64,000 nt of DNA from an uncultured Gammaproteobacteria bacterium (GTDB lineage Bacteria; Pseudomonadota; Gammaproteobacteria; HK1). Numbering within the stretch: the first letter of the stretch is position 1; each line of letters opens with the position of its first letter. The notes beneath the pieces are model-generated. The model saw nothing but the letters and a program-made list of their open reading frames with translations. It did not search any database and had not been told where the DNA came from. The DNA is taken from NCBI GenBank assembly GCA_947258715.1, contig CAMYJH010000006.1, forward strand, positions 1-64,000, written 5' to 3'. Of the stretch, positions 27,220 through 36,274 are shown piece after piece. Both the position numbers and the translations under genes were made by a program.

Positions 27220-28523
27220 GTATCGAGAACTCCGCGCTGGCCGAGGCCATCGCCGCCGCTTACATCGACCTGAATCCAGGAGAAGTCGCGCAAGCGCTGG
27301 AATCCGCGCCGGTTGATGAGGTAGCGCACTTCCTGAGCGTGCAGGAGCCGTCGCGAGCCGCCAGCGTGCTCGACCGGCTGGACGAAACACTGGCCGCAGA
27401 ATGCGTGCGGCAATTGAGCGACGAATCGCTCAAGGACGTCTTGGCGGAGATCGATCCGGCCAAGGCGGCGCTGCTTTTGAGCCTTCTTGCGGAAGACGAA
27501 CGTAACTCGCGGATGACTAAGCTTGAGAGCAGCCTTGCCGACGAGTTGCGCGAGCTGATGTCTTACCCCGAGAACAGCGCCGGCCATATGATGGAAACCC
27601 GGGTGGCAACGTTTCGCCCGGCGCTCACGGTAAAACAAACCCTGGAACGGCTGCGCAGCGCCGGCGAGCCTCCGCGTTTCAGTCTCCTGGTGGTGGACGA
27701 GGCGCGCAAGCTGCTGGGTCTGCTGACGCTCGCCGACATCGTCGTTGCCGAGCCGGGCATGCGTCTGGAGCAGCTGATCAAGGATCGACCGCCGGCCATT
27801 CACGCCCTGGCGCCACGCGATGATGTGGTCGCGGCGCTCACACAGGGCAAGCTGAGACTGTTGCCGGTGGTGGACGGTCAGGATCGCCTTATCGGCGTTA
27901 TCCGACACGATGCGCTGGTAAAAGCCGTGCAGGAAGAGGCCGCTGGCGATCTCGCAGCGCTGTTCGGCGCCGGTAAGGAGGAACGTGCCCTGTCTAGCCC
28001 GATTGTGGCAGTTAAAAAACGGCTGCCGTGGCTCAATATCAATTTACTGACCGCCTTTCTAGCCGCCTCAGTTGTGGGTTTGTTCGAGAACACGATTGCT
28101 CAATTCACCGCGCTCGCCGTGCTGCTTCCGGTGGTGGCCGGACAGTCGGGCAACACCGGTGCCCAGGCTCTCGCGGTCACCATGCGTGGCCTGGCGCTTC
28201 GGGAAGTGCGCGTCCGCCACTGGCTACGGGTTGCGCTAAAGGAGGCCTTTGCCGGTGCACTCAACGGGATCGCCATCGCGCTGGTCACCGGCCTCGGAGT
28301 GCTGGTCTGGAGTCGGTCCTTTGGGCTGACCCTGGTGATCTTTCTCGCCATGATTCTTTCCATGGTCATCGCCGGCGTCGCCGGCGCCGCTATTCCCATG
28401 GTGCTCTCCGCGCTGCGCCAGGATCCCGCTCAGTCGGGATCGATTATCCTGACCACAGTTACCGACGTGATGGGGTTTTTCAGCTTTCTGGGCCTGGCGA
28501 CAGTGATGTCGAGCATGCTTTGA
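27216..28523 (+). CDS. mgtE: MgtE family magnesium transporter
   Basis: The 435-residue protein has an N-terminal MgtE intracellular domain (about 1-115), a CBS pair (MSYPENSAGHMMETRVAT... to about 245) and a C-terminal domain with five membrane helices (LPWLNINLLTAFLAASVVGLF onwards), including LPVVAGQSGNTGAQALAVTMRGLAL. MgtE is a magnesium-gated Mg2+ channel. The preceding gene is a membrane-less paralogue of its cytosolic half. REP copy 28583 lies 60 bp after the stop. Confidence 0.93.
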   Translation: MSIENSALAEAIAAAYIDLNPGEVAQALESAPVDEVAHFLSVQEPSRAASVLDRLDETLAAECVRQLSDESLKDVLAEIDPAKAALLLSLLAEDERNSRMTKLESSLADELRELMSYPENSAGHMMETRVATFRPALTVKQTLERLRSAGEPPRFSLLVVDEARKLLGLLTLADIVVAEPGMRLEQLIKDRPPAIHALAPRDDVVAALTQGKLRLLPVVDGQDRLIGVIRHDALVKAVQEEAAGDLAALFGAGKEERALSSPIVAVKKRLPWLNINLLTAFLAASVVGLFENTIAQFTALAVLLPVVAGQSGNTGAQALAVTMRGLALREVRVRHWLRVALKEAFAGALNGIAIALVTGLGVLVWSRSFGLTLVIFLAMILSMVIAGVAGAAIPMVLSALRQDPAQSGSIILTTVTDVMGFFSFLGLATVMSSML

Positions 28524-28582
28524 CAAAAGCGCGATAAAGACAGCACGACCGGCCTTATGGAGCGAAAGCCAGCACCAGGGGT

Positions 28583-28612
28583 GTCGGGCGCAATAGCGAA
28601 GCGTATTGCGCC
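28583..28612. repeat. REP-like palindrome copy 5
   Basis: The sequence begins GTCGGGCGCAAT and has the same 9-bp arms and GCGAAGCG loop as the other copies. It sits between the convergent mgtE and the cyd operon ends, an ideal position for a shared transcript-end hairpin. Confidence 0.85.
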
Positions 28613-28619
28613 GGAGTCG

Positions 28620-28736
28620 CTAGCCCAGCCCCATCAGCGCCCGCACACCGTAAGCCAGCGCCAGCACACAAACCACGCCACCGGCCCAAAGGCCGGCGAA
28701 CCACAACAACCGCTTCGCTCCCGCACTGAGGTTCAA
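28620..28736 (-). CDS. DUF2474/CydX-like small subunit of the bd-type oxidase
   Basis: A 38-residue single-helix protein follows cydB directly. Its TTG start overlaps the cydB stop as TTGA. The sequence RLLWFAGLWAGGVVCVLALAYGVRALMGLG is one membrane helix of the kind found as the third small subunit beside cyanide-insensitive bd oxidases. It is too short for automatic gene calling and is easily missed. ATG is absent; the TTG is supported by the overlap and by the match to the expected protein length. Confidence 0.75.
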   Translation of the reverse strand: MNLSAGAKRLLWFAGLWAGGVVCVLALAYGVRALMGLG

Positions 28737-29737
28737 TGGTATCCCTCGTCGCCGCGGACCTTGCCACGGAACACCCAATAGCCATAGGCGGTGTAGATGA
28801 GAATTAGCGGAATAAGAACGGCGGCGCCGACGAGCAGGAATTTGAGGCTTTTGGCCGGCGCGGCGGCTTCCACATAGCTGATGTCGGGCGGAACGATGTT
28901 TGGAAAGAGAGAGATGCCGAGCCCGGCGAAGGCCAGAATGAACAACACCAGTGCCAGCAAGAAGGGTTGAACCTCGTGCCTTTTGATGATGGCGCGAAAC
29001 AGCAGTACCGCAATCACCGCCACCAGCAGCGGCACCGGAGCAAACCAGGCGATATTCGGCCAGGTAAACCACCGCCTGGCGATATCCTGGTTCAGGAACG
29101 GCGTCCACAAGCTGACGATGAGGATGGCCAACAGAATCCAGAAAGCCAGCGGCACCAGGAACTCGAAGCAGCGCGACTGAAGATCGCCCTCGGTCTTGAT
29201 CACCAGCCAGGCCGCCCCGAGCAGGGCGTAGCCAACCAACACGGCGATTCCGCAAAAGACGCTGAAAGGCGTGAGCCAGTCAAACCAGCCGCCCGCGTAC
29301 AGCCTGCCTTCAGTCTCGATGCCCTGAACGAACGCACCGAGCACAATGCCCTGGCAGAACGTCGCCAGTGCGGAGCCACCGTAAAATGCGCGGTCCCACC
29401 AGATTTTGTGATCCGGGTCCTTAAAACGGAACTCGAACGCGACGCCGCGAAACACGAGCGCAAGGAGCATGGCGATCAGCGGTGCATAGAGCGCCGTCAG
29501 AGCCACGGAATACGCCAGGGGAAAGACGGCGTACAGCCCACCGCCACCAAGAACCAGCCAGGTTTCGTTGCCGTCCCACACCGGCGCGATGGTGTTGGTC
29601 ATGATGTCCCGCTTGCGCTCGTCCTTGATGAAGGGAAACAGAAGGCCGACACCAAGATCAAAGCCGTCCATCGCTACGTACATCAGCACCGCGAATCCGA
29701 TGATCGCGTACCATACGAATGCCAGGTCGATTGTCAC
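28733..29737 (-). CDS. cydB: Cytochrome bd-type quinol oxidase subunit II
   Basis: This 334-residue membrane protein has the N-terminal LAFVWYAIIGFAVLMYVAMDGFDLGVG motif with the conserved acidic residue of CydB, and the TIAPVWDGNETWLVLGGGGLYAVFP segment. The family forms, with CydA, a terminal oxidase that reduces O2 with quinol, with high affinity or cyanide resistance depending on the branch. The start overlaps the cydA stop (ATGA). The small third subunit follows. Confidence 0.95.
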   Translation of the reverse strand: MTIDLAFVWYAIIGFAVLMYVAMDGFDLGVGLLFPFIKDERKRDIMTNTIAPVWDGNETWLVLGGGGLYAVFPLAYSVALTALYAPLIAMLLALVFRGVAFEFRFKDPDHKIWWDRAFYGGSALATFCQGIVLGAFVQGIETEGRLYAGGWFDWLTPFSVFCGIAVLVGYALLGAAWLVIKTEGDLQSRCFEFLVPLAFWILLAILIVSLWTPFLNQDIARRWFTWPNIAWFAPVPLLVAVIAVLLFRAIIKRHEVQPFLLALVLFILAFAGLGISLFPNIVPPDISYVEAAAPAKSLKFLLVGAAVLIPLILIYTAYGYWVFRGKVRGDEGYH

Positions 29738-31131
29738 AGATCTGCCCGCCTTACCGTCAACGAATCCGGCACGGGTGGCAGGGGATGGCTGGCACGGTAG
29801 GGAATATCGGCTTCGATCTCCGGCTTACCGGCATCCGGCGGGTGACCCATGAGCCTAAGGATGTAAACAATGCCGATGGAGAACACGAGGAAGTAAACCA
29901 CCACGAAGCTCAGCAGCGAACCCGCCACTGCCGGGGCGTCAATGGGCGAGCGACCCTCGGACAATCGCATCAGTCCATAGACGAGATAGGGCTGACGACC
30001 GACTTCGGTGGTCACCCAGCCGGCGATGACCGCAATGAATCCCGTAGGTCCCATGAGAACCGCGAGTCGCAGCAGCCAGGGCGTGGTGGTCAGCCGACCT
30101 CTCCAGCGAAGGTATAAACTCAGAAGGCCGGTCAGCGCCATGGCGAAGCCGACGCCCACCATGATGCGGAAGCTCCAGAAGACGATCGCCGACGGCGGGC
30201 GCTCGTCCTCGGGCCAGGACTTGAGCCCGCGGATTTCGCCGTTGACGTCATGGGTGAGGATCAAGCTGCCGAGCTTTGGAATCGCGATCTCGTATTTGGT
30301 TCGCTCCTCCTCCTGGTCCGGCATGCCGAAAAGAATCAGCGGCGCGCCGCGCTGTGTCTCCCAGTGGCCTTCCAGGGCCGCCACCTTCGCCGGCTGGTGT
30401 TCGAGCGTGTTCAGTCCGTGAAAATCACCGGCGAGGATTTGCACCGGCGCCACCAGCGTCGCCATCCACATGGCCATGGAAAACATCAGCGCTGCAGGCT
30501 GGTTGTTCCGATCGCGCAACAGGTGATAGGCGCCAACGGCACCGACGACGAAAGCGGTGGTGAGATAGGCGGCCAGCACCATGTGAACCAGCCTGTAGGG
30601 AAAGGACGGATTGAAAATAATCGCCCACCAGTCGGCCGGCACGAACTGCCCGCTCTCGATGGCGTAGCCTTGCGGCGTCTGCATCCAGCTGTTGGCCGAC
30701 AGAATCCAGAAGGTTGAGATGAGGGTGCCGATGGCGACCAGGAGGGTGGCGAGGAAGTGAAGCTTCTTACCCACCCGATTCATGCCGAAGAGCATGACGC
30801 CGAGAAATCCGGCTTCAAGGAAGAAAGCGGTGAGCACCTCGTATCCAAGCAGCGGGCCCAGCACCGGCCCGGTCTTGTCGGAGAACGGGCCCCAGTTGGT
30901 GCCGAACTGATAGCTCATGACGATACCGGAGACCACGCCCATGCCGAAAGAGAGGGCAAAGATCTTCAGCCAGTAGCGAAAAGCCACCATGTAGACTTCG
31001 CGGCCGCGCAACAGCCACAGTCCTTCGAGCACGGCAAGATAACTTGCCAGCCCGATGGTCAAAGACGGAAAGATGATGTGGAACGCGACCGTGAATGCGA
31101 ACTGAAAACGCGAGAGTACTTCAGCGTCCAT
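29734..31131 (-). CDS. cydA: Cytochrome bd-type quinol oxidase subunit I (short Q-loop, CIO-like)
   Basis: The 465-residue protein starts LSRFQFAFTVAFHIIFPSLTIG, with the haem-ligand His, and has GVVSGIVMSYQFGTNW and LEAGFLGVMLFGMNRV. It is shorter than E. coli CydA (about 520), which implies a short quinol-loop form as in the cyanide-insensitive CioA branch. The DUF2474-like partner agrees with this. It is the first gene of a three-gene operon on the minus strand and makes the bacterium able to respire O2 through a proton-nonpumping route. Confidence 0.95.
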   Translation of the reverse strand: MDAEVLSRFQFAFTVAFHIIFPSLTIGLASYLAVLEGLWLLRGREVYMVAFRYWLKIFALSFGMGVVSGIVMSYQFGTNWGPFSDKTGPVLGPLLGYEVLTAFFLEAGFLGVMLFGMNRVGKKLHFLATLLVAIGTLISTFWILSANSWMQTPQGYAIESGQFVPADWWAIIFNPSFPYRLVHMVLAAYLTTAFVVGAVGAYHLLRDRNNQPAALMFSMAMWMATLVAPVQILAGDFHGLNTLEHQPAKVAALEGHWETQRGAPLILFGMPDQEEERTKYEIAIPKLGSLILTHDVNGEIRGLKSWPEDERPPSAIVFWSFRIMVGVGFAMALTGLLSLYLRWRGRLTTTPWLLRLAVLMGPTGFIAVIAGWVTTEVGRQPYLVYGLMRLSEGRSPIDAPAVAGSLLSFVVVYFLVFSIGIVYILRLMGHPPDAGKPEIEADIPYRASHPLPPVPDSLTVRRADL

Positions 31132-31235
31132 GTTTCATTCCCGTTGCCACGCTCCTCACCAGGGATTGTGATCGGCCTTGCTTACAGATACAGGACTTGG
31201 CCGCGATGATTTGAAGCTTTCTGCTTTTCATTTCA

Positions 31236-32228
31236 TCAGCTGACAGGACCGTTCGGAGTCACGAGCACCTTTCCGCCGCGGGCCTCGCGCGCCGCGTGCT
31301 CTAGCGCCGACTTGATGTCATCGATGCCGTAGACGGCGGCAATCTTGACTTGCAGCGCTTTGCTGGCAACGCGCGCGCCGAGTTCCGAGTATAACGCCGC
31401 CCGCTCGTCGTTAGACATGGTGCCCAAGTGTTTCACCAGCCAGAAGCCGGTCAGACTAATCTGCCGGAACACCACTTGGTGCGGATCGATGGCGCAGGGC
31501 TCGCCGCTCAAGAGACCGTAATTGACCACCACGCCGCCCTCGGCGAGACACTCCGCCAGGCGGCCGGTTGCGCTCCCGGCAACGGCGTCGATGCCGAGCG
31601 CAATGTCTGCATTCTGCGTCGCCTCGCGCACGCGCGCGGCGAGGTCCGGGCCATCTATCAGAACAACGTCCGCGCCCAGCGACTCGAGTGGCGCAATCAG
31701 CTCACTTCGGCGCACCACGTTGACGCTGCGTACACCGTCCGCATTCGCCAGGCTGATGAGATTGGTACCTACGCCCGAATTGGCTGCGTTCTGGATCAAC
31801 CAGTCACCGGAACTAAGCTCGCGATAGCGCTTCAGCATGAGCAACGCCGTCGCCGGATTGATTTTCAACATCGCCAGCTGGAGCGGGTCGGCTTCGACGC
31901 CAATGGCAAGCACTTCAGCAGCCTTGACCCGCTTGCGCTGCATCCAATTCTCTCGTCCCATTAGCAATACTCGATCGCCGGGCTTTAGGTGGGTGACGTC
32001 TGCCCCCCTCTTCAACACCCGTCCGACCCCTTCGGAACCTGGAATCGCGGGCAGTTTCGGCCGGCTGGCATAGGTGCCGGCGATGGTAAGCAGATCTACC
32101 GGATTAATGGGAAACGCCTCCACCTCCACCAGCACTTCGTCCTCCGCCGGCGAGCCGGGATCGTCTACCTCCATTACGCCGGCCACCTCGTGGCCCCTGC
32201 CAAAAGCGTTGAACCGAATAATCTTCAT
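31236..32228 (-). CDS. Zinc-free medium-chain dehydrogenase, quinone oxidoreductase/enoyl reductase-like
   Basis: The 330-residue protein is an MDR-superfamily enzyme: NPVDLLTIAGTYASRP, PGSEGVGRVLKRG, the NAANSGVGTNLISLA nucleotide-binding loop and GKVLVTP at the end. The zinc-ligand cysteines and His are missing, so it belongs to the quinone reductase or mitochondrial-type 2-enoyl thioester reductase branch. The substrate is unknown. It lies about 100 bp upstream of cydA on the same strand (transcribed towards it). Confidence 0.87.
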   Translation of the reverse strand: MKIIRFNAFGRGHEVAGVMEVDDPGSPAEDEVLVEVEAFPINPVDLLTIAGTYASRPKLPAIPGSEGVGRVLKRGADVTHLKPGDRVLLMGRENWMQRKRVKAAEVLAIGVEADPLQLAMLKINPATALLMLKRYRELSSGDWLIQNAANSGVGTNLISLANADGVRSVNVVRRSELIAPLESLGADVVLIDGPDLAARVREATQNADIALGIDAVAGSATGRLAECLAEGGVVVNYGLLSGEPCAIDPHQVVFRQISLTGFWLVKHLGTMSNDERAALYSELGARVASKALQVKIAAVYGIDDIKSALEHAAREARGGKVLVTPNGPVS

Positions 32229-32451
32229 GGCTTGCTGATAGTAACAGCCGACAGTCGACGTCTAATACGCGCCATCTCGGTGGAAGTAAAGCAACCCCTC
32301 GGTAGCAGCAGGCCTGACCGCGATTACTTGGATCAAGCGGCGCGGAACCCTACTAGCTTACTCACCGGTAATCTCACATTGGGACGGTCGAGGACGATTC
32401 TTTTCACGCTCACCGGTTAGCTAGCGTACTCGTATAAATGGCATACGATCT

Positions 32452-33003
32452 TCAACTTTTCCGCTTTCCTTTGTTCTTTTTTCTTTGCGTTGATCTCGTC
32501 TGGCGGACCTTCCTCCGCACTGCCCCCGTCATGTATACGCCCGCCCATAAGACAACCGGAGCCGCAGCGATATACGCCCAGGTGGGGACGCTGCCGGCGG
32601 ACAGTTTTTCTTCAACAATTTCCCGGCCGACAAAGTTTATGTGGTGGAATCGCGTGGTCGTCTGGTCACCGCGCTTTGCCTGCATGCGTATGTCTGCCTG
32701 AGCGTTTCCCGCACGCACCTTAAGAGATCTCCCGATGTCGCTGTCGTGCAGGTGCAGCCGAACGCTGTAAAAACCCTTGCTGTCGCTGCTTCCGCTGCCG
32801 ATGGTCTTGTCGTCCATCAGAATGGTCACGGGAACGCCAGAACGCGGATTCTTTTGCGCGTCCAGCACGTAACCTCGAATATCATAACGATGGTCGGCTT
32901 CATGCTCCGCCGAAACCGTGCTGGCGAACAGAGCCAGCAGCATGGCGACGATGGAAAGCTCGATCAGTTTGTGTTTTTGTTTCCAGTACTTTCTCAGCGG
33001 CAT
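32452..33003 (-). CDS. Secreted protein with carboxypeptidase-regulatory-like (Ig) domain and C-terminal membrane helix
   Basis: The 183-residue protein has an N-terminal hydrophobic signal (about residues 15-32), a beta-sandwich of the carboxypeptidase-regulatory type (YDIRGYVLDAQKNPRSGVPVTILMDDKTIG, SDSKGFYSVRLHL), and near residue 145 a membrane helix (TWAYIAAAPVVLWAGVYMTGAV) followed by a very basic tail. The topology suggests an envelope protein with a periplasmic Ig domain. I do not recognise a specific function. It has no close operon partner. Confidence 0.7.
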   Translation of the reverse strand: MPLRKYWKQKHKLIELSIVAMLLALFASTVSAEHEADHRYDIRGYVLDAQKNPRSGVPVTILMDDKTIGSGSSDSKGFYSVRLHLHDSDIGRSLKVRAGNAQADIRMQAKRGDQTTTRFHHINFVGREIVEEKLSAGSVPTWAYIAAAPVVLWAGVYMTGAVRRKVRQTRSTQRKKNKGKRKS

Positions 33004-33209
33004 AACGAAGGCGTCCTCTGGCAGTTTTTACGATTTGGACATGTAAAAGATACGTCCCTGGCGGCGTGCCGATGTCCGGCACTGAGACAAGACAGACAGC
33101 ACGTGCTTGAATTTTTTCTCATTTTCTAGGAGCAAACGCCGCATCCATGCGCAACGCAATTAACCTTTACGCGTACGCATCACCCCCAAGGCGGACCGCG
33201 AAAGCTAAC

Positions 33210-33644
33210 TCAGAGCGCCTTGAAGATCACGAAAGCACCCAGCACCACGATAGCCAGACCCCAGTAGATGGCGCTGCTTCCAGCTGCCGTTTGCTCCCGA
33301 TCGATGCAGCACTCCGCCGGATTGTCCGGGTTGTAATACACGGGTACGTTTACGCCCAGCTTATACCGGTCTTGCAGCTCTCTCGCCAGACGCCGGGAGC
33401 GAAATGTCATCCGCCCTCCCGGGCGGATGGTATCCCCGGTGTAGTCCAGCCCGTCGACCTGATACCGATATCGAATGCTGGCAAAGAAGTCCCCCAGATA
33501 GCTTCGACTCAACTGGAACGACAACACTTCCCCTGTGGTCTCAGGCCAGGTTTGCGTTTTTTTCAACGTTCTCGAGGCGCTGAGTTCGCCGAATACAACA
33601 ATCAGCCCACCAGCCATGATCAATACGGCAACCAGAAAATTCAT
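33210..33644 (-). CDS. DUF3592 membrane protein
   Basis: This protein of about 144 residues has one helix at each end and a beta-rich middle: TGEVLSFQLSRS, RYRYQVDGLDYTGDTIRPG and VPVYYNPDNPAECCI. The Y-x-Y-x-V-x-G and VYYNPxNP features are diagnostic of DUF3592. Function unknown. The inner ATG 33644 is preferred over the ORF's first ATG seven codons earlier because it directly precedes the hydrophobic helix. Confidence 0.85.
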   Translation of the reverse strand: MNFLVAVLIMAGGLIVVFGELSASRTLKKTQTWPETTGEVLSFQLSRSYLGDFFASIRYRYQVDGLDYTGDTIRPGGRMTFRSRRLARELQDRYKLGVNVPVYYNPDNPAECCIDREQTAAGSSAIYWGLAIVVLGAFVIFKAL

Positions 33645-33800
33645 GCAATGAAGTTTAGGCTGCAACGAGCGCTGAGCGAACAGATAATACAGGACTTCGA
33701 GGGCGATACGTTGGGCTCCCGCCCCCGCCGGGACGCGCGGCGTACTGGCAACCTCGCGTCGGTTTACCCAACCCGGACCACCGGCGGGGCGTCGCCCATC

Positions 33801-34199
33801 TTATGCGCCCTTGACCGTGGACTTCTTAGGCGACTTCTTTGTGGTTGCCTTTTTTGCATGGGACGTTCTGCCTCCGGCTTTCTCTTCAGAAACTTTTTCT
33901 TCGTCCGGCTTCTCTCGCTGGGACGACCGATGCCCGGCAAAGGTATCGCCGATCAGTCTCCACGCTTCCTCGGCGCCTCGGGCAATCTCGTGCCAAACTT
34001 CCTCCGCCGCGTCCTCTATGCGTTCGATCTGCCCTTGGACCTCCTCGCGATGACGCCGCAGGCTCTGGATCTGCTCCTGCAGTCGAAGTCTGGCCCCGAA
34101 TTCCGCCTTTTCGTAAGCATCCTCGAGCTTTTTTATGTCTGAATTCCACTCGTCGAGCCTCTTCTTGACCCGCTCGACGTATTCGTCTCGCTTGCTCAT
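33801..34199 (-). CDS. Coiled-coil protein with lysine/alanine-rich tail
   Basis: The 132-residue protein is almost wholly helical, with heptads over residues 1-80 (KRLDEWNSDIKKLEDAYEKA...). A basic, low-complexity C-terminus of KKATTKKSPKKS type resembles the tail of nucleoid-associated H1-like proteins. I do not recognise the family. It lies 117 bp downstream of the kinase gene on the same strand, and may be its target or a DNA-associated protein (inference). Confidence 0.65.
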   Translation of the reverse strand: MSKRDEYVERVKKRLDEWNSDIKKLEDAYEKAEFGARLRLQEQIQSLRRHREEVQGQIERIEDAAEEVWHEIARGAEEAWRLIGDTFAGHRSSQREKPDEEKVSEEKAGGRTSHAKKATTKKSPKKSTVKGA

Positions 34200-34316
34200 T
34201 TTCCACCCTCCTCAGTCGTTAAAACGGTCCGGTGAGCGGGAAGGCGCGTACGCCTGCGCTTTATCCGTTCAGCGCCTGATTATATTTCAACCGGGAGGGG
34301 CGGTTGAATGGGAGCT

Positions 34317-35702
34317 TTACTTGGAACGCACCAACCGCTCGGCCATGAGCTTGATCAGACGTATGGCGATCGCCGGGTGGGCCGCCAGCAGTCGCTCGAA
34401 CTCCGCCGCATTAAACACGCAAGCCCAGACGGTTCCCACTGCCTGGACCGACGCTGCCCGCGGTGTACCGGTGAGGGTTGAGAGTTCGCCGATAAAAGTG
34501 CCTTCACGGTCGTCGAATTCGATCAATTTACCTCCGCGTTCAATGCGCACTTTACCCTGCAGTAGCAGAAACGCTTCGTAAGAGGCGTCGCCCTCGTGGC
34601 AGAGATACTCTCCGTCTTTGAAGCGGGCGAAGTGCCGAGTGAGGTCCGCCCGGTTGAGTAACGAGGCCCACAATGGATCCATCACCGAATCGATAATTGG
34701 CCGCACTTCCACGTCGTCGTGATCGTGCCGCTCCATTGCGGTCGGCTCCTCGACGACGACGAGGCCGGTTGCCTTTTTCAGCCGCTCGAGCACTTCGGCG
34801 GCACCGCCGGGCCGCTCGGCCGGGTCATCGCAGACGAGGCTCATGATCAGTTCGTCTAGCTCTTCGGAAACGCTAATACACTCGGTGGAGAGCGGCGGCA
34901 GAGAAGGCTCTTTGCCCTTGGCGTCCTTGATCAGCTTTTCCGGGTGCTTGGCCAGGTTGTACCCGGTCCGCAGCGCCCATGCGGTGGCGCCTACCGCCCA
35001 AAGGTCCGTACGCGTATCCATCTTGTCCAACTCCATGCGCCATTGCTCAGGCGCCTGGTAACCGCGCGATCCCGCGCCGACGGTTCGTGCTGGACCTTGA
35101 CTCACCTGCACCGCTTGGGAAATGCCAAAATCAAGAAGATGATAACCGCCCCGGCCGTCGTTCATGATATTTGCCGGTTTGATATCCAGATGCAGGATCC
35201 CGGCGCGATGGGCCACCTTGAGCGCGCGAAGCAGATCCACCAGCAGTAGCCAAGTTTCTTCGTCGTCTAGGCTGAACTTCGATTTGAACGCGGCGGCAAG
35301 CGAGCCGTGGCGGTAAAGATCCATGACAAAGAACGAGAGCCGCTCGTTGACCGTCCAGTCATAGACCCTGGGAATGAACTCCGAACGCATGGACAACAGC
35401 GCCGAAAGCTCACGGCGTATAAAGCTCGTGGTGTCGAATTCAGCGATAGGGTTGAAGAACTTGATCGCAACGACCCGCGGTGGCACCTCGGGCGCATCGT
35501 CGTCCGGCTCGATACATTCCGCCACCCACACGCTGCCAAAGGCACCGTTGCCGACGCGCTTGTGAAGCCGGTAGCGATGCCGCCCGCGGATACGCTGGTT
35601 GGCCTCGAGCTTCGACAGCTCGGAAGCCCTCCGAGGCTTCTCCACCGGGATCGCGGCAAATAAGGTTTCTTCCGGAATCAATGAAGGAAATGTTTCCGTC
35701 AA
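34317..35702 (-). CDS. Serine/threonine protein kinase fused to a cyclic nucleotide-binding domain
   Basis: The 461-residue protein begins with a complete Hanks-type kinase: glycine loop GNGAFGSVW (51-59), catalytic lysine in VVAIKFF (K81), HLDIKPAN (D173), DFG (191-193), then APEQ and DLWAVG segments. From about residue 345 a cNMP-binding (CRP-like) domain follows: FKDGEYLCHEGDASYEAFLLLQGKV and GTFIGELSTLTGTPRAASV with the GE-xxL/RxA phosphate cassette. All catalytic residues look intact. No membrane helix is seen, so the kinase is cytosolic and probably controlled by a cyclic nucleotide. It lies about 1.4 kb from a membrane-anchored protease transcribed away from it. Confidence 0.9.
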   Translation of the reverse strand: MTETFPSLIPEETLFAAIPVEKPRRASELSKLEANQRIRGRHRYRLHKRVGNGAFGSVWVAECIEPDDDAPEVPPRVVAIKFFNPIAEFDTTSFIRRELSALLSMRSEFIPRVYDWTVNERLSFFVMDLYRHGSLAAAFKSKFSLDDEETWLLLVDLLRALKVAHRAGILHLDIKPANIMNDGRGGYHLLDFGISQAVQVSQGPARTVGAGSRGYQAPEQWRMELDKMDTRTDLWAVGATAWALRTGYNLAKHPEKLIKDAKGKEPSLPPLSTECISVSEELDELIMSLVCDDPAERPGGAAEVLERLKKATGLVVVEEPTAMERHDHDDVEVRPIIDSVMDPLWASLLNRADLTRHFARFKDGEYLCHEGDASYEAFLLLQGKVRIERGGKLIEFDDREGTFIGELSTLTGTPRAASVQAVGTVWACVFNAAEFERLLAAHPAIAIRLIKLMAERLVRSK

Positions 35703-35920
35703 TCCTATGATTCAGTATTGGACCTGGGATCGAAACATTCAATGGACCTTTGCAGCGCAGTTTTCGCCGTTGAACCCGTCAATGTCCCGATCCGCCGGTC
35801 TTAGGAGGCGAATCATGGTTCTCCGCCCTAGCAGGGCGACGGCTTTTTCACGCTCTGAAGGCGATGTAAGATTGTGCTTGGGGCGTATGCCCACCCCCAT
35901 TAACCCGTTTTCGAAGCATC

Positions 35921-36190
35921 AAGAGAACACTCGTCGAGGCGGCGCTTGCGGCTACCGGGTCGGCCTGCGGCGGCGACGATGCCGATGCTCGGCTGAATAA
36001 AATCGATCAGCTTTCCGCTAAAAAACACCCTCTGACAGCGAAGCAAGTGTCGCAAATCATCGATTCAGTCACTAATGGCGAAAGACTGCTCGCCGAGGGC
36101 AAGCGCGAAGAAGCGTCGACTCAGCTCAACGAGGCCATCGAAGTATTGGAAAAGGCCGCTGACGCGGACCGGTTCAACAAGAGCGAATAG
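35921..36190 (+). pseudogene. Small helical protein, possible lipoprotein, without a usable start
   Basis: In frame from about 35921 to TAG 36188, 89 codons read KRTLVEAALAATGSACGGDD..., then DQLSAKKHPLTAKQVSQIID and EEASTQLNEAIEVLEKAADADRF. The composition is clearly protein-like: helical and TPR-like. The start of the frame resembles a signal with a lipobox (SAC). No ATG, GTG or TTG lies before it in frame, and a TAA occurs upstream at 35867. It is either a gene with a damaged start or a very unusual initiation. Function unknown. Confidence 0.5.
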
Positions 36191-36274
36191 CGGCGCCGCC
36201 TGACGCGTGCGTCCGAGAGCCGGACCGCCCCCGATCGGGCTTTTCCGCTCGTGGAGCGCTGCGCCTGTCGCGCC

